15,346 nucleotides of DNA from JAYEHK01 sp034659475 (lineage in GTDB: Bacteria > Bacillota > Syntrophomonadia > Syntrophomonadales > Syntrophomonadaceae). The number at the start of each line of letters is the position of its first letter. Position 1 is the stretch's first letter. Both the position numbers and the translations under genes were made by a program. Of the stretch, positions 14,927 through 15,346 are shown in pieces. The stretch is from contig JAYEHK010000098.1 in NCBI GenBank assembly GCA_034659475.1, positions 1 to 15,346 of the forward strand. The letters run 5' to 3'. The notes beneath the pieces are model-generated. The model had not been told where the DNA came from, made no database searches, and was given only the letters and a program-made list of their open reading frames with translations.

Positions 14927-15346
14927 TAACAAAAACGCAACAAATTAAAATTCCATAACCCAGGTTTGCACCTAAAAGAATGTGTCGTTGAATACGGCAC
15001 TTTATTTTTCCGTAAGTGTATTGCAATAATGGCTATGATTACATATAGTAAACAATGTCAGAAAATAAAAAGAGAAAGAGTCCATTTACCTCACCCGTAA
15101 ACACTCTTTTATCGATGGATACATTTGTTCCGCAGGCATAAGCAGCTTTGGCTCGGTGTGTTGCAGGACCATATTATGTCATCCTTGGATTTCATAAGAT
15201 ACTTAACGCGTTTTTCTATCAGAGCTGAAGCATAACATTACAGGTCCGATAAAATCAAGAGTGTAAGGTTTTTGCAAAGAACTTTTTCTTGAAACAGAAC
15301 TGGACTAAATTAAATTCATATGTTATGGTAGCCTTAGAAAGGTAGG
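14927..15346. other. Region with no recognisable gene
   Basis: 420 bases with only short frames on either strand. On the minus strand a frame of about 40 codons (roughly 15118-15240, containing KRVKYLMKSKDDII) is too short and unmatched to call. A hairpin lies at 15075-15109. I see no tRNA, integrase or insertion-sequence end. This is most likely degraded prophage or host sequence beyond a deletion edge. Confidence 0.5.
15075..15109. terminator. Possible bidirectional terminator hairpin
   Basis: AAAGAGT (15075-15081) pairs with ACTCTTT (15103-15109) and, inside, TTTAC with GTAAA around a 7-base loop. T follows on the plus strand and a T-rich stretch also follows on the minus strand. Confidence 0.4.

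Noticed and set aside
15118..15240. Minus-strand coding remnant
   Set aside because: About 40 codons with no recognisable pattern or start signal; not enough to call.
1..15346. CRISPR array, tRNA or rRNA genes, insertion-sequence ends
   Set aside because: No regularly spaced repeats, no cloverleaf-like sequence and no transposase pattern were seen on reading both strands.

Overview
The window looks like the left part of a decaying siphovirus-type (long non-contractile tail, HK97-like head) prophage in a Gram-positive bacterium, most likely of class Clostridia. The grounds are strong AGGAGG-type ribosome sites, frequent GTG and TTG starts, and protein families typical of Firmicutes prophages: a P27-like small terminase, a head fiber protein, and DUF3168, gp10 and gp6-like connectors. 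The species cannot be named from the sequence alone. Nearly all genes are on the plus strand.

Layout. At 1-562 is a phage accessory protein of the kind annotated 'virulence-related'. At 563-1444 is a compact toxin-antitoxin cassette: an extended -10 promoter overlapped by an inverted repeat, a leader hairpin that covers the ribosome site, a small antitoxin-like gene, a MazF/PemK-like toxin and a terminator. At 1468-4485 is the terminase: a small subunit broken by a stop codon, and a large subunit interrupted after GK of its Walker A motif by a 333-residue intein with the features of class 3 inteins. At 4486-5413 is a solitary second MazF-like toxin with its own promoter, followed by a run of four hairpins. 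At 5439-9570 are the head and connector genes: portal, major capsid, head fiber, gp6-like connector, head closure, gp10-like protein and tail terminator. No prohead protease gene is present. At 9586-14926 are the tail genes: two tandem tail tube paralogs, the G/GT tail assembly chaperones with a programmed -1 frameshift site, a tape measure gene, a small tail protein and an Asp-box tail protein. From 14927 to the end there is no recognisable gene, and the rest of a tail, lysis and lysogeny programme is absent.

State. The intact genes would package DNA into a protease-processed HK97-type head and build a tail, but many are damaged. In-frame stops lie in the small terminase (TAA), the tape measure (TAG and TGA) and the Asp-box protein (TAA). 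Frameshifts are inferred at the extein-intein junction of the large terminase, at the portal 3' end and at the start of the gene at 13672. A catalytic Asp of the intein endonuclease is Asn. All three stop codons are involved, so this is decay rather than a recoded genome. By contrast, both toxin cassettes are open and carry visible promoters, suggesting they are the parts still under selection.

Most notable are the class 3 intein with an A-tract frameshift beside it, the G/GT slippery site followed 4 nt later by a perfect 12-bp stem that encloses the zero-frame stop codon, and the leader hairpin that hides the antitoxin ribosome site.
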